Counted from the first letter of the stretch, positions 11,236 to 23,035 are shown. The stretch is DNA of 64,000 nt from Ancylostoma caninum (GCA_037903475.1 JBAJFG010000441.1:992001-1056000), one strand, 5' to 3'. Program-made: numbers and translations. Notes: generated by a model not told the origin, from the sequence alone.

Positions 11236-12389
11236 CAGGGATGAGCGGATACGAGATTTTCCACGACCCGGATAACGGTGCGGATAACGGATAGGTCAGA
11301 AATGACCGGATAACGGATACCGGATAACGGATAACGGATAAGTGTTCAACAACGAATGAGTTATCATACACTTATTCGTTAGACAACGTTAACTTTCAAC
11401 AGAATGACATTTTAGGTAATGGATAGTCCCATATGCTACAAGACACCACCTTCTGCAATACCAAATATGATAAAGGGGAAATACGACATGAATTTTGTGA
11501 AAGAGAATTGGCACGAATTCCTCATCTCGTCAACCATCGAAATTCGACATTCGATCGACGTTCGGCATGGCGTCGTTATAAAAAGGTGTATGTGTATGGT
11601 AGCTAGAGTTACATGAAAACAACAGTTCCCAGTGATATTTGGATGTTCTATAATTTGATTGGTATATTATTGCTTGAGATGATACATGTCCACGACATTT
11701 TCAATACAAAAGTTTCGATGACAAAAACTTTTCAAGGTTTCTTTCCTAAATCCACGACGACAATGCAGTTTTTTGGGTGACCTCATATAAGCCTTGCATG
11801 ATTTTTTTTGCGGAATTCTGGTGAACTTTCTGGCACTGACTATTATGATCGTATGAAATCCTAAACGCTATTTGATTAATAGATGCGAAAATTGGTGGAA
11901 ACAGTAGGGTTGAATGTCTGGTTAAAATGTAACACGCGAAGAAGAAGCATTGCTCATCGGTGAGATGCGAGGTCATTAATTTCAACATTTTCAATGGTCA
12001 CATCATTAGGCAGCCTTGTTGATAATCTCACAAGTAGATAACTTCCTAGATTATTGCCTCACATTGTCGGTCACCCCAGGAAACCTGAGCAGGAGCCTTT
12101 TTTTTTCAGGCAGGTACAAGTCTGTTTTACCTTTTCCTACCTCAATTCAACATTCCTAATCACCAATGAAGTATGATAGAAAACACGCTAGTGAGGGATA
12201 CCATTGATTTTCTTGAAATGAAAGCTCTCCTCTGTTGGGAAACGTGCGATATGAAGCCACTACTTCCAGCCTTATCCGCACCGTTATCCGGCGCCGAAAG
12301 CCCGGATAACGGTGCGGATAACGGATAGGTCAAAACGCACGGGTAACGGCTAAACGGATAACCGGATACGGATAATCCGCTCATCCCTG
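11236..12389. mobile_element. non-autonomous hAT element with 8-bp target duplication
   Basis: Ends are CAGGGATGAGCGGAT and its complement ATCCGCTCATCCCTG. The flanks are identical 8-bp direct repeats GTATACAC at 11228-11235 and 12390-12397, diagnostic of hAT transposition. Subterminal regions on both sides carry clustered GGATAACGG repeats, likely transposase-binding sites. The 1.15-kb interior has no recognisable transposase. Perfect flanks suggest a fairly recent insertion. Confidence 0.85.
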
Positions 12390-12856
12390 GTATACACCAT
12401 TCACGGCACTTGGTATTGATCGATAACTCGACCGGTCGTGCATGTTTTGACCTGTTGATTAACAAGTCTCACTTTTAACTTGCACTAATCACCTAAAATG
12501 ACTAATTGTATTTTTTTTTGCGAAAATTGAACTTTTTTGTGGGCAACCTTTCGTAGAACGTTGGATGGCATTTAAAAAAAAGTTTGTAAGTCTAAATAGG
12601 TTAGTTTGCGTATGAAATATAGCATTTGGCTATGAAATCTCTCAGTAAATCGCGATCTGCTGCTGATTTCGAGGGGTACAGGGCAATTTGTCCTGAAGGG
12701 TCAGGCATTGAACTCTGCCCACTGACATAAATAACGATCACTTAAGCCTTCGCAAAACGAAGTGAAAAGTTCAGCCCGCTTTGCAGATGGTCTTACCGTA
12801 ATTTCCGGGCGTGAAATGAAATTGAGTTCGCGCATAGATATGCTGGAGACAACGAA

Positions 12857-13338
12857 CTAAGTGGTCATAGTCTGTCGAGCGTTGAACAAGTTAACAGTGC
12901 CGATTTTGACTTCAGAGAGGGTGATTTGGATTCGTGCTTGGAGATTACGGTAATACTGTCTGCTGACCGGACTGAACTTTTCATCTTGTCTTCGCAGAAG
13001 GCTCCTTTGCCCATTTCGGACAATTTCACACATATTGCTGGAATCAGCGTATCGAACTGGTCCAGAATCTGTTAATATCTCAGAGTCAAAGATGAGCTGA
13101 AACTGCGTCTTCAACGTCACAGTCTAGCACCTGCCCAAGGCGACTTTTACTAATAAGATTTGCCACTTTAGCGTTCCTTTTCTCATCGAGAGAACGAGGT
13201 CAACACTGCGGTAATTCGACCTGATTTTTCTTACCCAGTTCGCAGTCGCGTCAGCGTATGAGCGAACGGATGCATTCGTTTTCTACTCGATCGAATTCGC
13301 TGGTTGTGTTTAATACGGCCCTGCTTTCGGTTTCTCAT
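12857..13338 (-). CDS. small basic protein of unknown function
   Basis: Two exons on the minus strand: 13338-13235 and 13037-12857 (stop TAG), joined in phase 2 by a GTAAGA donor and ATTCCAG acceptor; 94 aa. The ATG lies 5 bases after TTTCTTTCAG, the usual form of a spliced-leader or intron acceptor. The first exon is strongly basic (MRNRKQGRIKHNQRIRSSRK). The second reads CEIVRNGQRSLLRRQDEKFS and NLQARIQITLSEVKIG. There is no signal peptide, membrane segment or familiar motif. The same frame stays open upstream of the second exon to about 13128, so a longer second exon is possible. It is divergent from the collagen gene, whose first coding exon starts about 470 bp away. I do not recognise it. 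Confidence 0.42.
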
Positions 13339-13343
13339 CACTG

Positions 13344-13353
13344 CTGAAAGAAA
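13344..13353 (-). promoter_or_regulatory. probable trans-splice or intron acceptor
   Basis: On the minus strand the sequence TTTCTTTCAG stands 5 bases before the ATG at 13338, which supports that start codon. Confidence 0.4.
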
Positions 13354-13810
13354 TTCTTGGAAGGAATTATCCTACAAAACTTCCTCTCCTAAATCTAACT
13401 GTTTTCCTTCTATCCTTTCAGTGGGATATGGAGACTCAGCGAGATCAATCAGAGATGAGGGATTCTAAATTTGTCCTGTGCCATTCTTTGGGAAATTTCT
13501 GGATTTGTCCCGTGATATTCTTTGGAAAAGATTCTCAGGTTAAGGGTTTCAGCAATTTTCCCTATTAAATATTTCCACTAAGTACAACATTTCCTGAGAG
13601 TTCCATTACATGAGAATTTCCCCTTCTTCTATTTGACCCTCCACTCATAGCTTCACTGTATTGTACTATTTTTTGTATAGTTTTCCATGGCAGTTGTAAT
13701 ATTTACCAGTTATCTAATGAGTTCTCCCCTATCTCTGCGACAATTCTAACCGACGTTGCGTAATTTTTGTCTTAGTTTCTCTACATAAGCACCTTATAGG
13801 GAACGCTCAG

Positions 13811-16800
13811 ATGTGGTTCTACTATGCGGGTTACCTAACCCTAACTCTGTCCACGTTCACTGTGATAGTTCAATTGGCTTACATGCCTCTAATTGTGAAA
13901 CGCGTGGAGAACTCGAGGGATGCCGTTCTTCAGAGTATTCGTGGATTCAAGGTGGGTTGGAACTAAATCCATGCGCTGCTTTCACCTTTTCTTGTAAACA
14001 TGACAGAGGGCTCTGACTTCTGCACCATTTGGCTTACCATTTTCCCAGGATGGAAATTCGGCTCGTCAATCATGGGAAAATGGTGGGGTAACGGTGGGAT
14101 AGACAGGGGCAGCCACTATAATAGAGGGACATAATGTGGTTCCAGCGTGGTGCGAAGGTTCAGAGAGCAGCAAAGTGATTTGATCGGATCAAGTATAGTT
14201 ATGCACCAATATGAAACAAGCATTTGACTCAGTCCCCTATCCAATCATGAAAACTTTAAACACAAATGAGGGACTCGCTTATAATTGCGGCTGTCTTTCC
14301 CTGGCTTTTCAAATTTTCGAAGTGAGAAGCGTGAATCGGTATCCTTCAAGAAAATTTCGACTAATTTTGTAGGTAATTCTAGTAAAATGCGATTGCAGAG
14401 GCATGTACATGGGTTCCTATGAAAACTCTCCCCAGAACCTTTCTATCCATATTGCTCAATTCAGATCCTGGAGAGAGATATAACCGGGTTGATGAAGTCT
14501 TCGACACGTGAAAGGAGAGCAGTCGTTTGTGCACCGCCAAGACGTGGCCCTCCAGGTAAAAGAACTCTTACTAGGCAGCTAAATTTTCAGTCGACAAAAT
14601 GGACATTTTTGTAACTGGTGATTTAGAAAAACTATGGATTTGAAACAGCTGTTATAGGACCACCCGGCAAAGATGGTCCAGCTGGCGATGATGGTCCCAC
14701 AGGAAAACGTGGAGTGGATGCTCGCGATATCTTGGCCGAACAAGAAGAAAAGTGCATAATTTGTCCTGCAGGAAAAATGGGTCCGGAAGGGCCACCTGGG
14801 GAGCGCGGCTTACCAGGAGAAAAGGGTCTCAAGGGATCGCCGGGCATTCCGGCGGTGGATGGAATAGACGGTAAATTTTCAGCCTTTTTCCCAAAGACGT
14901 GTTTAGGAGTTCCAGAAATGTTACTGCTTTTTCTTCTCAGGTGAGATCGGACCCGAAGGCGACATTGGCCCGCCAGGCCTTCCAGGGAATCCCGGTGGAC
15001 GCGGCGCTGCAGGACGACCTGCACAAGGTGGAGTCGGAAAGCCTGGGCCAAAAGGAGCTGATGGTCCCGTGGGACGGGCTGGTGCACAAGGACCCCGTGG
15101 AAAGGTAGCGATTTCACAGAACTTCCAACATTACAAATATGTTTCTGAAACTTACATTCTAGCGGAATTACATATATGGACCTCCTGGACCACCAGGACA
15201 ACCCGGACCAAATGGATTGGATGGAATAAATGGAAATGTGGGAGACAGAGGACCTAAAGGTGAGAAAAAGCATGGGTTAAAGGCAGAGGTCCACCTCATA
15301 TTCGTGGTTGAGATAATAGCAGATTCTACATCTCCTCCACACGCTGAATCCAGCGGTATAGGTAAATTGTCTCAAAATAGTCTTTAAACACGTCTCCCTG
15401 GACGGGGTCTGTAACAGATTGCTAACCCAGTTGACGTGTCAAGCCGTTGATCATATCGATTGAACACGCCAAGACTCGTTGGCCACCGCGGAAGCCGTGG
15501 CAGTCAGCCAGCTCAGCGATCGGATTTTTGGAGCGATCCGCCTCCGGGCTCCAAAAATGTAGCCATTTCGACCGCTGCAAAAATGGGACTTTTGTCACTT
15601 TAGAGTCTGCTGATGTACATTACTGGGATCAACATGACCAGAAGGCCTAGGATATATCTTTAACTCCAACAACGGAATGAGGTGGCCCCCTGCCTTTAAG
15701 AAAGCAGCAGGAGTAAAAAACCAAAATCTCTCTATAGGTCCTCCCGGAGAAAAAGGCGCCGACGCTAAATTCTGCCCGTGTCCTATGGAACTGCATATTA
15801 TCAGTGAACAAAAGGTGAGCAACGCCTTGATTCGCTCTCATAGTAAGAAATTGGTGCAGGAAAACGAGGAAAACGCACTGTCTTATTTCTTATTCCTTCT
15901 TATTCCTCATTATTAGCAGGACCGAACCTCAACGAGTGCAGAAATACGTTGCTTTTCTTTCGATTTGTTAATTTTCAGTCCAACTGCAGTGCAAAGATCC
16001 ATCCTTTTTACCTTTCCTGCCTTTATTCACTATTTTTTTTGATTTTCCTCTCCCCTTGTCCGAATTTGCACATCATGAACAACTTTCCATGAGTATCATC
16101 AGGTTCTATGTGGGCCCTTCTCGGATGTTCTGAAGAATTCCTAGCGAAAAAAATGAGATTGAGGAGGAAGTGGGATTAACTCTGGCTCACTAGTTTTCGG
16201 ATGGAATGTCAAAATAATTGCTTTCTGCTATCTTTTTTGCATCGCAGTGCCGCCGATCTGGTCTGCCGCATTGCACCACCCACGCAGCGCGGCAGGCCAG
16301 TCTGGTTGTGTAGTGGACGGGTGTTGCTGCTATCGACCTAAGCATTTTGGAATGGGAGCGAAGACACAAAGAAAAGCGGTAAAAACATAAGCAAAACATC
16401 AATGCCGACACCGTCTGACAACCATGCCATCCAGCTGGTCGGTCGCGCCGCGTTAGTGGTGCGTGCGGTATTCTGTCATGCAAAAATGATTGACCATCAC
16501 TGTTCTTATGTACATAGGTATGTAGGCCTTCCGGATTTTACAATGAGGAAAAGAAAGCTATGTAGAAGATTAAAAACACTCATGTCAGTGTTGATACTTC
16601 TTGTAAAGAACCACTGTTATTAAGAGAAAGATGCCTTCGAAGAGTGACGCTTTCTCGCAATATGGGAGCTCGTTGGCAGCGAGACCATCTTCTCACATGA
16701 ACCGCAAGGAGAAGATCACACAAAATGATGAAATGGGGACTACTAATAAAGGAATAAGGTACTCGCTTAGCACTATCTCTCTTTTTTACCCTTTTTTTTT

Positions 16801-18444
16801 GTTTTCATCCCTACTGAAAGCTAAGGTTACTGCGACACATCGCAAGGGAAGTTACTGTGTTAATAACGAGTTTTTTCCCATAAAAAAACTAAGGTAGCGT
16901 GAATTTTCAGAAAACTAGGCAAATTTATTGTAAGCCCTCTAGAACTTGCTACAAATCAGTTAATTTTCAGTTCGGCACCAGAAATGAGCGCAAGACCAAT
17001 GCAGGCCGGAGGAATGCTACCAGCAGGGCCACACAGTAACTTCATCGCTGGACCTCCAGCCCATCAAGAGATCCGTCCACCAGGAGAAAGGTCGGCGCAT
17101 TTATGACATCATTCGCAGCCTATTCACATGCCGTTAAAGTAAATCAGATATCCATAATCGGCGGAAAACAGTGTCTATTAGTGCTGTGTGACTATCCTGA
17201 GGCTATAGCCAATTTATTGATGTAGTTTGTTGTTTATTCACCTACATATTTATTTCGATACGCGCAAGGAGCGCCAAGAATAACCAGGAAATTGAGAAAA
17301 AAATCCGTTTTCCATGCTAGTGAAAGCGTTTTCTCGGGATCGCACACAGGGCGGATGGGCCGATCGCTCTTGTAGTACGGAAGGGGAAGAAAAACCCATG
17401 ACTAGGTCCTGCTTCCAGCACATGGATCCAGATAGCTTATCCTAGAGCAACTAGTTCTGAAGTGACTCGTGCGGATAGCTAGGGGCGGGGTGGAGCTCAC
17501 GGGATGGGGCCCACCAATGTTCATGATCCTCAAACGAATAAACCACTGTTCAGGTCAATGCCTCAAATGATAGGAGCAGCTCCTGGTACAATTCCTGGAA
17601 CAAAGGTGAACCGCCCAGATGAAGCAACCACGACCACTATACGTGAGTTCAAGCGAATCTACGAGTTTTTTGGAATTCACAGGTATTTAGTAAATTTGCA
17701 GGCAGGACCACGACAATCTCTACTACTACCCCTACAACAACAACCACAGTTCCGTCGACAACGGAAGCTACCATCGAGGAACAGGCAGATACCGAGCCTG
17801 AAGATGAAAAAGTAAGTTTCTTTCTTTTCTTTCCTCTACATATTACATTGTTTTTTTTTCATACTTTTCTCTCTACCTCAAAAGGATAAAAGAATAAAGT
17901 GGTAGGTGTTTATCAATCCAGATTTGTCGGATGCGCCACGCATTCGACTTCATCTGAACATCGTAGGAACATTGAATGCGTATGTGCTCAATGCAATGAC
18001 TTGCGGGGGGGCATCCGATGTACCAAGTCAGCGCTTCATCTTCCTAAACTCCTCGTTCACCGACCCCGGGAATGGATGGCTTGGTTTGCCACAGGCGGGA
18101 TCGAACCATCGACCTTGTGCGGACCTCTTACCACTGTTCCACACGCGCACTCACTCTACCTTACTGCTTCAAATAATCTCGGGATACTAATGTTACAAAT
18201 AGAGGAATAGGGTGTTGCTTAATTATCCGGATCTTGAATAGTGAAGTCCCTTTCCTGTCAACTAGACAAGTGAACTTTTGCTTTCCAGATAGACTTCCCC
18301 ACCCCACTTGGGTCAGCGCATGCATCCGCACAACTCTCTATAAACGATTTGGAAGACACGGATGACTCTGAAGAGTCCACTATCTCCACTACAACCAGAA
18401 GAAGGTTCATCTACGTCACCAAGAAACCTAGGCAATACCTATGA
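13811..18444 (+). CDS. cuticle collagen with long threonine-rich C-terminal tail
   Basis: Twelve exons with consistent phases, 476 aa: 13811-13951, 14049-14087, 14465-14555, 14658-14870, 14941-15104, 15163-15259, 15738-15814, 16625-16758, 16971-17090, 17554-17642, 17702-17811, 18289-18444 (TGA). Residues 1-47 are the hydrophobic N-terminal cuticle-collagen segment (WFYYAGYLTLTLSTFTVIVQ). Residues 75-78 (RERR) form a subtilisin-type processing site, then C82. Gly-X-Y blocks run from residue 88, broken by a spacer with CIIC (123-126), and end at GADAKFCPCP (261-263 CPC). Such proteins are secreted by the epidermis and cross-linked in the cuticle. The tail (about 275-476) is Gly/Pro/Met-rich, then Thr-rich (TTTPTTTTTVPSTTE), then acidic, closing with a basic end. 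Exon 8 has a weak acceptor and is the least certain link; a GACCGAACC exon near 15918 is an alternative. A further 5' exon starting ATG 13428 (METQRDQSEMR, after CCTTTCAG, ending at a GTTAAG donor at 13536) is possible. Confidence 0.8.
15277..15700. mobile_element. hairpin MITE, copy B, in a collagen intron
   Basis: Starts TTAAAGGCAGAGGTCCACCT and ends GGTGGCCCCCTGCCTTTAA, the same ends as the copy in the MSP gene. The interior shares the GATCAACATGA, GCCTCCGGGCTCC and AGACTCGTTGGC blocks with copy A in reverse order. It fills almost all of the intron 15260-15737. Confidence 0.7.
16225..16490. repeat. hairpin repeat in a collagen intron
   Basis: A GC-rich block around 16255-16310 (GCACCACCCACGCAGCGCGG) is repeated as its complement around 16430-16480 (GCGCCGCGTTAGTGGTGCG). 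The 120-bp loop is AT-rich. Looks like another MITE; the minus-strand open frame through it is an artefact. Confidence 0.5.
17900..18165 (-). repeat. tRNA-derived SINE-like copy
   Basis: On the minus strand 18150-18070 reads GGAACAGTGGTAAGAGG, then GGTCGATGGTTCGATCCCG, close to pol III A and B boxes. The downstream unique part (AAGATGAAGCGCTGACTTGG, GTGCTCAATGC neighbourhood) resembles the sequence next to the tRNA-like block at 43810-43995. It lies inside collagen intron 11. Confidence 0.55.
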
Positions 18445-18462
18445 AGTGCGAAGAATAGACTC

Positions 18463-18477
18463 AATAAATTTAATAAA
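18463..18477 (+). promoter_or_regulatory. polyadenylation signals of the collagen gene
   Basis: Two AATAAA hexamers, 18463-18468 and 18472-18477, about 20-30 bases after the TGA stop. Their closeness supports the last exon. Confidence 0.7.
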
Positions 18478-18907
18478 GTAGAAGACTGTACCTCTGGTAA
18501 GAGCATTCGCATAAGTCATTAATAAATCATTTGCATATGCTATATGGTCTCTTTGTGAACTTTGCTTTCTCCCTTCATCACCTTAATATTACAGCTTCTC
18601 GTGGAGTATACATAGGTCAAATAAATCCAAAAAACCTGCAAGTTAATTGAGGATTATCTGATTATGCTTGAAATTCTCTTGCAATTTCTCTTCATCCACT
18701 CAGAAATCCAGAACAAGTGTCCTTGTTTGCTCTTCCTCTGTGTGTGCTACATATTTCTCCATGGTCCAAGTTTTTTTAAACAAAAAGTTGACGTAACGTC
18801 AAAGAAGTCCTAGTAGCGATTCTGGGATAAGGCACCACAAGCTCTTGTATGTATACATATGATGATGCAGTAAGTACTGCAGTTGTTGTACTTATGTCGG
18901 AAACATT
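18478..18907. other. intergenic DNA downstream of the collagen gene
   Basis: No exon or repeat that I can identify between the collagen poly(A) signals and the first MITE copy. Confidence 0.4.
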
Positions 18908-19164
18908 CTTAAAGGCAGTGTGTCACGGGCTGTGGATATCAGCATACTCTAGATGTTCTCGTCATGCTGATTCCAGTGATGTAAGTCATAAGGCAAAAAA
19001 GTGACGGAAACCCGTTTTCGAAGGGTCCGGATGGGCAGTAAGTAGAAAATGGGTTTAGAGACCGTTTTGTAACATTTTATGTATACCGCTGGATTCAGCA
19101 CATCGGGGAGATTGGGATCCGCCAAGACCTCAAACACGAAAAGAGATGACAAACTGCCTTTAAG
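18908..19164. mobile_element. hairpin MITE, copy C (short)
   Basis: Begins CTTAAAGGCAGTGTGTCACG and ends ACTGCCTTTAAG. At 257 bp it is shorter than copies A and B. The interior keeps TAACATTTTATGTATACCGC and GCTGATTCCAGTGAT, related to the other copies. Confidence 0.65.
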
Positions 19165-20886
19165 TGGCTTCCCCTTTTATGAAACAACGCAAATCGTATC
19201 AGCGAGATTACGAGTACGAAACGAATTTTGCGGGAAATTGTCGGTAGTCTTTTCTAAATAATTACTTTAATTTTCTACCTCTCGAGCGTGGCATTGGTCT
19301 GAAATCTATTGCGCAAGCCATTTGAGGTACAAGCTTGAGATTTTCTTGAATGTCAGATCCCGAAGCGCCTGAATTCTATGATCCAGCGAAAAGAGAATAA
19401 GCTGAAGTGATGCTGTGGCAAAACATGAGTAATTTACTAGGAACTTAGGGCATTTCGAAGTCAATTTAATCAGTTGTAAGATAGAATTTAATGATTCGCG
19501 TAATTCACCATTTAGGAAAAAATTCCACAATTCTTCTCGGAACAGCGAGTACAGGACATTTGGAGGTGACGATTCCATGACGAAAATGAGTTACAGCAGA
19601 AGGAGTATAGTACAGTTGAAATTTTTTGCCCTCGGACATCCAAACTGATGACTTGATGTGGTGAGATCAGTTGGTCAAAAAAACTTGCTGCCAACCTCGA
19701 TTAACAATCCATTGATTGGTACATATGAGGTCAAGGTCGGCAGGCATATTTGGCTCCATTTGTTCGTTTTTTTCTAACGACTTTGCGAGAAACAACTTTT
19801 TCCAGCCAGTTTTATCCTGAAAAGGTGCCAGGGCTGTGCACTGAATAGCAACTGTTCCTAGTTAATTAGTAAGGGGAGGGAACACCGAATTGTAAATAGG
19901 TGTCCTTCAATATGGATTTTGTTTGGATTTCGTTGAATGTTGAATTTTGAAAGACTCACTTCACAACTAATTGACCCTCTCTCGTTTTTACTGGTCACCG
20001 TAGTGCTCACACAATCTTAGCACCTGTCCTCAACGCATAGTTATGTTTCACCTGGAGTCTGAATGAGATCAAACCTCACAAAAGATCATGTCAACTACCT
20101 TTTTCCTTAATTTCTCATATATGTATGAAATCCTATATGTATAATACGAACTTCTCCGAGGACTTTATAAGGGCTCATGCACCGCAAATACACGTAACAT
20201 ATAACATCACTCCACATGCATATCGTCTAGAAAATTACTAAGAATATATTAGATATAATCCTAGCGACTCGTGTACGCGAGGAGGATTACGCGGTTTCTC
20301 TGAATATTAGACTTTAACTTATAAATATTGCTGAGAAATTGCTTATTGAAGGATTCTCCTTCATTTCCACCTCCGCTCCTATAAAGGCAGTACGTTCCCT
20401 CATGACATTCAAGAAAAACTGCTATGAATCCAGATAATTTCATGGCTATGCAAATTTGAAAATGGAGATCTCCTCACTGTGCAAATGAAGTTCCCTTTGA
20501 AAGGAAGTCTACTTTCATTTTTGATTTTCTGATTTCGTTCCTTGCAAGATTTGAAAATTTTCTTTGCACTTTCGCGAAATTCGATCGCAAGAAAATTTCT
20601 GTCTGCACTTTTGCACCGTTTTTGGTCTGAAGACTGAATATTCTGTAATTTCTCATGTTCCATCTATGATGTCTATAAAAACAATCTCCGCTGATTTGAA
20701 ATTAAAATGGCGAAGGAGATACATAATACTGCAGTTATGGAAGAAAAGACTTCAAGCAGGCATTTACTGCTTTACTTTATTATGTACTACAACTCTGTAA
20801 CCAATCCCCTGAGGCTATATCTTTCTTGGGTATACCCAAAAGCGAGAGTAAGCTGGAATTATTCTAGAATGTTCGGGAAAATCGGA
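19165..20886. other. intergenic DNA, nothing assigned
   Basis: AT-rich with only short frames lacking splice context. No recognisable family or repeat structure seen. Confidence 0.4.
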
Positions 20887-21311
20887 CTTAGAGGCGATGT
20901 ATCACCTCGTTTTTATGTTAGATGTTTTAGCGGATTCTGAATCTCCTCGATGCGCTGAATTCAGCGGTGTACCTAAAATGTTGCAAAACCCTCTCTAAAC
21001 CCATCTCTAAAGGTTTTTCGGGACGGAATTTGGAACAGTTTGACGAGCCGCCCGGACGCGCAAAGCCGTTGATCTTATCGATTGGGCATGTCCTTACGTG
21101 TTGCCAACGCTGCAGTCATGGCGTGCAGCCAGCACACTCATGGGTCGCTCCGCCCAGGTGGTCCGTGAACTGCACCTTCGGACCATCCGAAAACGGGGTT
21201 TTCGTCATTTTTATGTATCCTGGTATACATCATTAGAACCAGAGTGACGAGAAGGTCCAGGATTTGTTGACATTTAAAGGCCAAGAAACGAGGTGATACA
21301 CTGCCTTTAAG
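20887..21311. mobile_element. hairpin MITE, copy D
   Basis: Left end CTTAGAGGCGATGTATCACC, right end GGTGATACACTGCCTTTAAG. The interior block GAATCTCCTCGATGCGCTGA has its counterpart in copy B near 15312-15352, and the GTTGATCTTATCGATTGG block is shared with copies A and B. The left end is more decayed than the right. Confidence 0.65.
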
Positions 21312-22522
21312 CGAATGTTTTTAGTAGTTGGATCGCTAAACGAGCAGGGTCCCTAACGTGGCTTTGTTTTGAAAGTTGTCCTGAGGAACTCGTGGCATGT
21401 TACCACCATGCTGTGGACCCTGCCGTACAAGTTTGTGAGATAAATGGCTTAATCATGTGAAATGATCAATATAGAAATAGATATTACCGCGTTCTTACTT
21501 GGAAAGGGGTGAAGCTTCCCCTCCATGAGCGTGCTCTGGCTATCGTTCGCAGAAGTACATGGGTCTGGTTCTTTCTTGTTAGTTGCAGGAGACTATCGTT
21601 ACTTCTGATGATAATTTTTTCGATAACGGCATTGATTCTCAGCAACATTTATCATTTCTTATAAACTACGGTATGCTTTGTCTTATATATCGAATCCTTG
21701 CTCCATGCAGAACCAGTGAAAGCCCAGGAGAGTCACGCAACAAACGATTTTGGATCTCTGGAAGTTTTTAGTTAGTGGCCCCACGTGTTGTTTCTTGTTA
21801 TTGGATTGGCTCCACTCTTTTCCATTTATACTAACTAGCTTGATCATTTGTAGGCCAGATAGCCACTTTTTTCTCTTCCTCATGTTTTGAATCCGGAAGG
21901 CGGGAAGCTTTGTGCATGTAAAATGCTAATTTTTTTTTCGAAAACCATGGATCATTCTTTTGATGAGCGTTTTTTCAAGCTGCTATAGTTTCTGGTGGAA
22001 ACAGTGTCCGAATCGATGTCATCGGTCTGCCTAACTCTCTTAGAAAATGCTGCATTAAATTCAAGAGTACTTAAAAATTCTAGGATTTATGGTCCAAAAT
22101 TATGGAAAACGAACTACAGAAAAGCACATATGGAAACCATCTCGACGTCATTTTGAACAATGACATGATATTTATGTTTACTAGTAAGTACAAAGCAAAT
22201 GAAGTATTAGAACTCTGTTACATACATTGCTTGCCATTGTGAGACGTTTTTCGCCGATAGTAGCATGCAAACGGTATCGTATTACCAGTCCCAAGCTACT
22301 TGTTGTTTAAGTTCACGTCAAGTGAAATGTATTGAAGAAAATATTCATTTATTTGTTTGTCTGTTTATTTATTTAGTTGTTCATTTATTGCGCAACAAGG
22401 TGCACGGTTGATCAAAAACTGTAGCTGTGTGGCCAAACATAACCATTCGAAGCCCTGCTTAGGCTGATCATTTCCACGTTTTCAGTCAACGTTCAGGTTT
22501 TATTTTTCTAAAATAAGTACTT
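21312..22522. other. intergenic DNA, nothing assigned
   Basis: No credible exon. TTTATTTGTT-type low complexity occurs near 22347-22390. Confidence 0.4.
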
Positions 22523-22663
22523 ACAAGTGCTCCGACTAGCCTTCGGCGAGTCTCGCACTTGTCCGCTTCGCGGGACCTTGTTAGTGACGTACCTTTAGTT
22601 TTTAGCGGAAATGGTTGAAGCAAACTGTTGCAAGGCTCGCCGGGTGCAAGTCGGAGCACTTGT
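22523..22663. repeat. 141-bp inverted repeat
   Basis: Exact 15-bp complementary ends, ACAAGTGCTCCGACT and AGTCGGAGCACTTGT, with further pairing inward (CGGCGAG against CTCGCCG). Probably a small MITE. Confidence 0.55.
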
Positions 22664-22789
22664 CACTTATCTTCTAAATGTACTTTGTTGCGTAGCAAAA
22701 TCACGTGGTGTGCCCCTATTTAGCTGCTTCGTTTTCAGATAGAAATTCAACAATATGAAAAGATCCTTATATAAATCCTTAGGAGCACG

Positions 22790-23035
22790 GTTTTGGTATC
22801 AGTGGTCCGCTATTCTACCACCGTGTCCGCAACTGAGGTGAGCTCTACCTTATCTGTGTTCATTGTACTGTTTTTGAGTGTACGGCTGGATGAAGGATGT
22901 CCTGTAGAGGAATGACGCGTTTGAGAGGGTAAATCACTTATGTCTTTGACTTTCCAGGCTCTGACGAAGGCGACATCGCCGAAACGTTAGCCTCAATAAA
23001 GATCAATAACCATCTTGGCTAACAGCTCAAAAGAA
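22790..23035 (+). mobile_element. retroelement 3' fragment with hammerhead-like motif
   Basis: Contains CTGACGAAGGCGACATCGCC followed by GAAACGTTAG (22961-22990). Sequences of this form occur in the 3' parts of Penelope-like and similar retroelements in animals. The core CUGANGA, a four-base-pair stem (GGCG/CGCC) and GAAA match the hammerhead ribozyme, though an extra A precedes the stem and no clear stem III is seen. No reverse transcriptase is present nearby. Confidence 0.35.

Noticed and set aside
12160..12465. 101-codon minus-strand frame
   Set aside because: Translates the GGATAACGG arrays at the right end of the hAT element.
14632..15273. 213-codon open frame on the minus strand, the longest in the window
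   Set aside because: It is the antisense of collagen Gly-X-Y exons; GC-rich repeats keep the opposite strand open. The plus strand has matching splice sites and collagen motifs.
16190..16483. 97-codon minus-strand frame
   Set aside because: Covers a hairpin repeat inside a collagen intron.
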